From an uncultured Nitrosomonadales bacterium (GTDB lineage Bacteria; Pseudomonadota; Gammaproteobacteria; Burkholderiales; Methylophilaceae), in contig CAMLMA010000069.1 of assembly GCA_946481065.1 (NCBI GenBank), forward strand, positions 1 through 10,031: a stretch of DNA of 10,031 nucleotides, written 5' to 3'. Of this stretch, positions 7,472 to 10,031 are shown in pieces (position 1 is the first letter of the stretch; every line of letters begins with the position of its first letter). Made by a program: the position numbers and the translations under genes. The notes beneath the pieces are model-generated. The model was not told the DNA's origin. It was given only the letters and a program-made list of their open reading frames with translations, and searched no databases.

Positions 7472-7937
7472 GTTGCGGATATTCCCGGGCGATGCGCTGG
7501 ATATACTGACAGAAATCGGGGTCTTCGCCATGCAGCAACCGCGGCAACATCATGCGGAAATCGTCGCGTTCGACCCATTCGCGCATGTAATCGTCCCAGG
7601 AGCGCCAGCGCCGTAGCTGCTTGCCGCTCATCTTGTCTTCATACGCCAGCAGGTAGGCCCGCTCGAACAGCGAGATCAGGATCTCGAACAGTACATGCAT
7701 GCGTTCACGCTGTTCCTCGCTGAGGTCGACGACCATGCACTGCGAGCGCAACCGCAGATCCGGGTTGGCCATCACCAGCTGCAAGAAGTCGGTATAGGCG
7801 TCGGACAGCAGTTGATAGACTTCCTCTTCCTCGTTCTCGCGCTCCTTGCGCTGCTCCCACAGGAAGGAAAGGATCGCCAGCGGCAAGCCGAACACCGTGA
7901 CGACATAACTCAGCAGTTCCCAGTTCTCTATGCTCAT
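7458..7937 (-). CDS. membrane-anchored 159-residue protein, function unknown
   Basis: This protein has one N-terminal hydrophobic segment (about residues 9-27, YVVTVFGLPLAILSFLW). It is followed by a strongly charged, probably helical cytoplasmic part beginning EQRKERENEEEEVYQLLSDAY, with a possible short coiled coil. Later conserved-looking blocks are SEEQRERMHVLFEILISLFERAYLLAYED and RRWRSWDDYMREWVERDDFR, rich in Trp and acidic-aromatic pairs, then LLHGEDPDF near the C-terminus. I do not recognise a named family or catalytic motif. The start codon overlaps the exporter stop as ATGA on the - strand, which implies translational coupling and a shared response to the upstream riboswitch. The long coherent frame and the overlaps at both ends support a real gene. 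Confidence 0.82.
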   Translation of the reverse strand: MSIENWELLSYVVTVFGLPLAILSFLWEQRKERENEEEEVYQLLSDAYTDFLQLVMANPDLRLRSQCMVVDLSEEQRERMHVLFEILISLFERAYLLAYEDKMSGKQLRRWRSWDDYMREWVERDDFRMMLPRLLHGEDPDFCQYIQRIAREYPQHAAD

Positions 7938-8248
7938 GACACTAGTTTGAGGCCGATGATCGATCCAATCAATAGCGTCAGGAACAGCAGCCGCCAGGTG
8001 CCGACAGGGTCACCGAAGGCATAGATGCCGACCAGCACCGTGCCCATGGCACCGATGCCAGTCCATACGGCGTAGGCTGTGCCCAGCGGAATGGCCTGGC
8101 TGGATCTGGTCAGCAGCCAGAAACTGATGACTGCGCAAACCAGGAAACCCAGTGAAGGCCATGGCTTGCTGAAGTTTTCGGAGAGTTTGAGACAAGTGGT
8201 GAAGCCGACTTCGAACAAGCCGGCAAGTAACAGCAAGAACCAGGACAT
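7934..8248 (-). CDS. gdx: SMR-family exporter, Gdx/SugE type (guanidinium exporter)
   Basis: This 104-residue protein with four membrane helices is a small multidrug resistance family transporter, a dual-topology dimer that exchanges protons for a cation. The essential membrane Glu is E13 (AGLFEVG). The Gdx/SugE signature PLGTAYAVWTGIGAMGTVLVG (54-74) is present, including Y59 and W62, and S42 also fits the known Gdx site. The usual Trp16 is Phe16, and TTCLKLSENF (17-26) resembles the EmrE side of the family, so motif evidence alone is slightly mixed. The guanidine-II riboswitch directly upstream strongly favours guanidinium as the substrate. The ATG at 8248 has GAAAGGGA (8260-8253) four bases upstream. 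It heads an operon with two small uncharacterised genes. Confidence 0.92.
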   Translation of the reverse strand: MSWFLLLLAGLFEVGFTTCLKLSENFSKPWPSLGFLVCAVISFWLLTRSSQAIPLGTAYAVWTGIGAMGTVLVGIYAFGDPVGTWRLLFLTLLIGSIIGLKLVS

Positions 8249-8252
8249 GACA

Positions 8253-8260
8253 TCCCTTTC
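8253..8260 (-). promoter_or_regulatory. ribosome binding site of the SMR exporter gene
   Basis: GAAAGGGA on the - strand sits four bases before the ATG at 8248 and five bases after the second riboswitch hairpin. Its closeness to that hairpin fits translational control by ligand binding. Confidence 0.7.
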
Positions 8261-8265
8261 TGGTC

Positions 8266-8311
8266 GTCGGGTCGTCCCGGACTATGACGCAGACAACGGG
8301 TCGTCCCGTTG
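8266..8311 (-). promoter_or_regulatory. guanidine-II (mini-ykkC) riboswitch
   Basis: Read on the - strand, two hairpins each carry the diagnostic ACGA tetraloop closed by GGG/CCC. The first (8311-8294) is a perfect 7-bp stem, CAACGGG-ACGA-CCCGTTG. The second (8282-8266) is GTCCGGG-ACGA-CCCGAC, a stem of four plus two pairs with one bulged C. An 11-base linker separates them. This is the established guanidine-II architecture, in which two kissing hairpins bind guanidinium and free a downstream ribosome binding site. The element ends five bases before the GAAAGGGA site of an SMR exporter, the class of gene most often under this control. The sequence and the context support each other, so the call is strong. 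Confidence 0.95.
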
Positions 8312-8315
8312 CCAG

Positions 8316-8337
8316 GCGGGGGAGGGTCTCCCACCGC
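8316..8337 (-). other. additional hairpin just upstream of the riboswitch
   Basis: A 9-bp stem with one bulge and a 3-base loop lies four bases upstream of the first riboswitch hairpin and 11 bases after the receiver gene's stop codon. On the - strand it reads GCGG-T-GGGAG, loop ACC, then CTCCCCCGC. No T-run follows (the next bases are CTGGCAAC), so it is not a classic intrinsic terminator. It may end the upstream transcript, protect RNA, or be an accessory stem. Confidence 0.45.
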
Positions 8338-8348
8338 AACAAGCTATG

Positions 8349-8789
8349 TTAGCGAGCGGCGAATTTACGCGCTTCCTCTTCGATGGTTTCCATGGCGACG
8401 TCGAAATCCATCGATTTGTCGAAGAAATGCTCGACGCCCAGCTGCCGGGCCAGCAGACGATACTGCGGATAGGCGTGGTTGGTAAAGATGATATAGACCG
8501 GCTGCGGATAAGGATAGTCGTCAGACTGTGTGGCTTTAAGTACTTCGAAGCCGTTGCCCTGAGCCAGTTCGATATCCAGGATCAACATGTCGAAAGCCTG
8601 TTGCTGCAGCAATGCGATGGCGTCGGCTTGCGTCGCGGCGATGCCGTCGAATTGCAGACCGAAGGCCCCTTCGAGGATCTCCATCATGGTGTCGCGCAGC
8701 AAGATCGAGTCTTCCACGAGCAATACCCGCATGCGTTGCGGCTGAAAATCATGCTGATTTTCAGTATGTGACATATTGTGTAAATCCAT
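8349..8789 (-). CDS. stand-alone receiver-domain response regulator (CheY-like)
   Basis: This 146-residue protein consists of one receiver domain preceded by about 20 residues. The phosphorylation site is D72 (LILDIELAQGNG), the metal-binding acids are E26-D27 (LLVEDS), the switch Thr is T103 (IIFTNHAY) and the conserved Lys is K125 (FDKSMD). No output domain follows, so it probably acts by protein contact, as CheY or Spo0F do, or in a phosphorelay. No histidine kinase lies in the window. The ATG at 8789 is preferred because AGGA lies nine bases upstream; ATGs at 8774 and 8732 lack such a site. The gene lies 161 bases downstream of a NarL-type regulator in the same direction, so the two may be functionally linked. 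Confidence 0.9.
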   Translation of the reverse strand: MDLHNMSHTENQHDFQPQRMRVLLVEDSILLRDTMMEILEGAFGLQFDGIAATQADAIALLQQQAFDMLILDIELAQGNGFEVLKATQSDDYPYPQPVYIIFTNHAYPQYRLLARQLGVEHFFDKSMDFDVAMETIEEEARKFAAR

Positions 8790-8950
8790 TCTCTGACTTC
8801 CTACAGGATTCTAAAGGCTCCCTTAAAGGCCGGCTATCAGGTTCTGTCCTACGTGGTCTTACCCATTTTGCATCATTCTGTGCATGTGCGCAGGTCAGCA
8901 ACGCGAGCGTTATGTCTATCGTTCGCCCTAGTTGTTCGCCTGGCCGGATT
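8790..8950 (-). other. 161-base intergenic region, leader of the receiver gene
   Basis: This gap between the NarL-type regulator and the receiver gene should hold the latter's promoter, but I see no convincing -35/-10 pair. It contains a direct repeat of GGCGAAC on the - strand (8940-8934 and 8927-8921, 13 bases apart), a short inverted repeat AACGC-GA-GCGTT (8900-8911), and two copies of GTAGGA on the - strand, the nearer of which includes the ribosome binding site. No terminator with a T-run was found. Confidence 0.4.
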
Positions 8951-9583
8951 TCAGCTGATCAGCTGGTTCTTGATCGCGTAATAAGTGAGGTCGGCGTTCG
9001 TCTTCAAGCTCATCTTCTCGAGGATGCGCGTGCGATAGGTGCTCACCGTCTTAACGCTGATGCAGAGCTCGTCGGCGATCTCCGTCGCGCTGCGGCCGCT
9101 GGCGAGTTTGAAGAACACCTGGAACTCGCGGTCGGAGAGCGTCTCGTGCAGTTGCTTCTCGGTCGGGTGGCTGAGCTCGTTGGTCATCAGTTCCGCCAGC
9201 TCGGATGAGATGTAGCGCTTGCCCTTGGCGATGGTGCGGATGGCGGTGATGATCTCCTCCGATTCCGCGTCCTTCGACAGATAGCCCTTGCAGCCGTTAC
9301 GCATGAGGTTCAGCGCATACTGCTCCTCGGCGAAACCGCTCAGGATCAGCACCGGCAACTCGGGTGCCACATGCTTCAGGTCATGTAGCGTATCGACGCC
9401 GTTCTTGTCCGGCATCGAGATATCCATCACCACGACATCGTAGGCGTTGTTACGGATGAGCTGGATCGCCTCGATGCCGGAAGCGGCTTCACCCGCCACC
9501 GCCATGTCGGATTCCAGCTCGATCAGGTTACGCAAGCCCTGGCGCACGATGCTGTGATCGTCGACCAGCAAGATTCTCTTCAT
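8951..9583 (-). CDS. NarL/FixJ-family DNA-binding response regulator
   Basis: This 210-residue two-domain regulator has an N-terminal receiver and a C-terminal LuxR-type helix-turn-helix. In the receiver, D8-D9 (LLVDDHS) form the acidic pocket, D54 (VVVMDISMPDKNG) is the phospho-acceptor, S82 (LILSGFAEE) holds the Thr/Ser switch position and K104 (YLSKDA) is the conserved Lys. The HTH spans about 149-206, with LSDREFQVF, SATEIADELCISVKTVSTYR and ILEKMSLKTNADL. Length and spacing are typical of the family. The ATG at 9583 starts directly at the first receiver strand; an in-frame ATG at 9664 would add 27 atypical residues, overlap the ferritin-like gene and include a good -10 element. No strong ribosome binding site precedes the chosen start. 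No partner kinase is in the window. Confidence 0.92.
   Translation of the reverse strand: MKRILLVDDHSIVRQGLRNLIELESDMAVAGEAASGIEAIQLIRNNAYDVVVMDISMPDKNGVDTLHDLKHVAPELPVLILSGFAEEQYALNLMRNGCKGYLSKDAESEEIITAIRTIAKGKRYISSELAELMTNELSHPTEKQLHETLSDREFQVFFKLASGRSATEIADELCISVKTVSTYRTRILEKMSLKTNADLTYYAIKNQLIS
8952..8965. repeat. 14-bp perfect palindrome at the 3' end of the NarL-type regulator gene
   Basis: CAGCTGATCAGCTG is a perfect palindrome that encodes the last residues and overlaps the stop codon. It could fold as a 5-bp stem with a GATC loop, or simply reflect codon choice. No T-run follows. Confidence 0.5.
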
Positions 9584-9610
9584 ATGACGTCGATTCGGGT
9601 CCAAAGCCAC

Positions 9611-9616
9611 AGTATA
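9611..9616 (-). promoter_or_regulatory. probable -10 element for the NarL-type regulator
   Basis: TATACT on the - strand matches the sigma-70 -10 consensus at five of six bases and lies 27 bases upstream of the ATG at 9583, in the 49-base gap after the ferritin-like gene. No good -35 sits 16-18 bases further upstream, so the promoter may need an activator. Confidence 0.4.
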
Positions 9617-9632
9617 CCCATGCGCGGCGACC

Positions 9633-10031
9633 TCATGCCCGTTTGAGCCAGTCGGATAACTCATCCGCGTGTTCCTCCTCGGTCGCCAGGATCTCTTCCA
9701 GCATGCGGCGCGTGGTCGGGTCCCTGTCGCCGATATAGCAGATCAATTCATGATAGGTGTCGATGGCGATGCGCTCGGCCACGAGGTTTTCCCTGATCAT
9801 CTCGCGCAGATCGGTGCAGGGCACATAATCGGCATGACTACGGCTCTGCAGGCCATCCGGCGAGAAATCAGGCTCACCGCCAAGTTGCACGATGCGTGCC
9901 GCGATCATGTCGGCATGCGACTGTTCTTCCTGGGCGTGCACGTTGAATTCGTTGGCGATCGCCTCCGAATTCATGCCGGTGGCGGTGAAGTAATGCCGCT
10001 TGTAGCGCAACGCGCAGACCAGCTCGGTGGC
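9633..10031 (-). CDS. bacterioferritin-like (non-haem) diiron protein, 5' truncated
   Basis: This four-helix ferritin-like protein is cut by the window edge; the frame is open to base 10031, so the true start lies outside. Visible residues start ATELVCALRYKRHYF. All six bacterioferritin-type diiron ligands can be placed: E3 (TELV), ExxH in AQEEQSHAD, the Glu in the third helix (ENLVAERIAID), and ExxH in ATEEEHADEL. The position that carries the haem-ligating Met52 in bacterioferritin (EMKH) is Gln here (EQSH), so bridging haem binding is unlikely. The role is probably iron storage or oxidative-stress protection through ferroxidase activity, in the cytoplasm. A Dps-like assembly is the main alternative. 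It is 49 bases upstream of the NarL-type regulator in the same direction. Confidence 0.88.
   Translation of the reverse strand, partial: ATELVCALRYKRHYFTATGMNSEAIANEFNVHAQEEQSHADMIAARIVQLGGEPDFSPDGLQSRSHADYVPCTDLREMIRENLVAERIAIDTYHELICYIGDRDPTTRRMLEEILATEEEHADELSDWLKRA

Noticed and set aside
8079..8771. + strand reading frame of 230 codons across the riboswitch region
   Set aside because: It lies antisense to the exporter start, the riboswitch and the receiver gene, which together explain the region.
8951..9583. Assignment of the NarL-type regulator as GacA/UvrY
   Set aside because: It shares the general architecture only; no residues specific to GacA/UvrY were convincing and no other Gac/Rsm gene is present.
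9584..9664. N-terminal extension of the NarL-type regulator from the ATG at 9664
   Set aside because: The extra 27 residues are not typical of the family, overlap the ferritin-like gene and contain the probable -10 element.

Overview
The window is a tightly packed chromosomal segment from a Gram-negative bacterium, most likely a betaproteobacterium. This rests on general protein character and moderately high GC; no rRNA or other marker is present. It has thirteen genes (two cut by the window edges), no mobile elements, no CRISPR array and no tRNA. The longest gene-free stretch is about 160 bases.

Positions 1-6191 (+ strand) hold an apparent six-gene envelope-glycan operon whose genes abut, overlap or are separated by about 20 bases. 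In order they are: a 5'-truncated GT2 glycosyltransferase of the polyprenyl-phosphate-sugar synthase type; a small LAB_N-domain membrane protein; a GT39 (ArnT-like) integral-membrane glycosyltransferase; a membrane-anchored purple-acid-phosphatase-like metallophosphoesterase; a second GT39 enzyme with altered acidic residues; and a UDP-glucuronate 4-epimerase-like SDR enzyme. Read as a pathway, the epimerase would supply UDP-galacturonate, the GT2 enzyme would load the sugar on a polyprenyl phosphate, and the GT39 enzymes would transfer it to LPS or another envelope acceptor on the periplasmic side. The sugar identity is inferred from the epimerase and is not proven.

Positions 6292-7170 (+) hold a secreted TraB/GumN (Tiki-like) protein with its own ribosome binding site and a possible promoter.

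Positions 7220-10031 are all on the - strand and meet the + genes convergently near 7171-7219. In transcription order they are: a 5'-truncated bacterioferritin-like protein that lacks the haem methionine; a NarL/FixJ-type response regulator; a stand-alone receiver protein; then a guanidine-II (mini-ykkC) riboswitch with two ACGA-loop hairpins in front of an overlapping three-gene operon. That operon encodes an SMR exporter of the Gdx/SugE type, an uncharacterised membrane-anchored 159-residue protein, and an uncharacterised 83-residue protein with two membrane segments. The riboswitch operon is the most interesting find, because it places two proteins of unknown function under apparent guanidine control.
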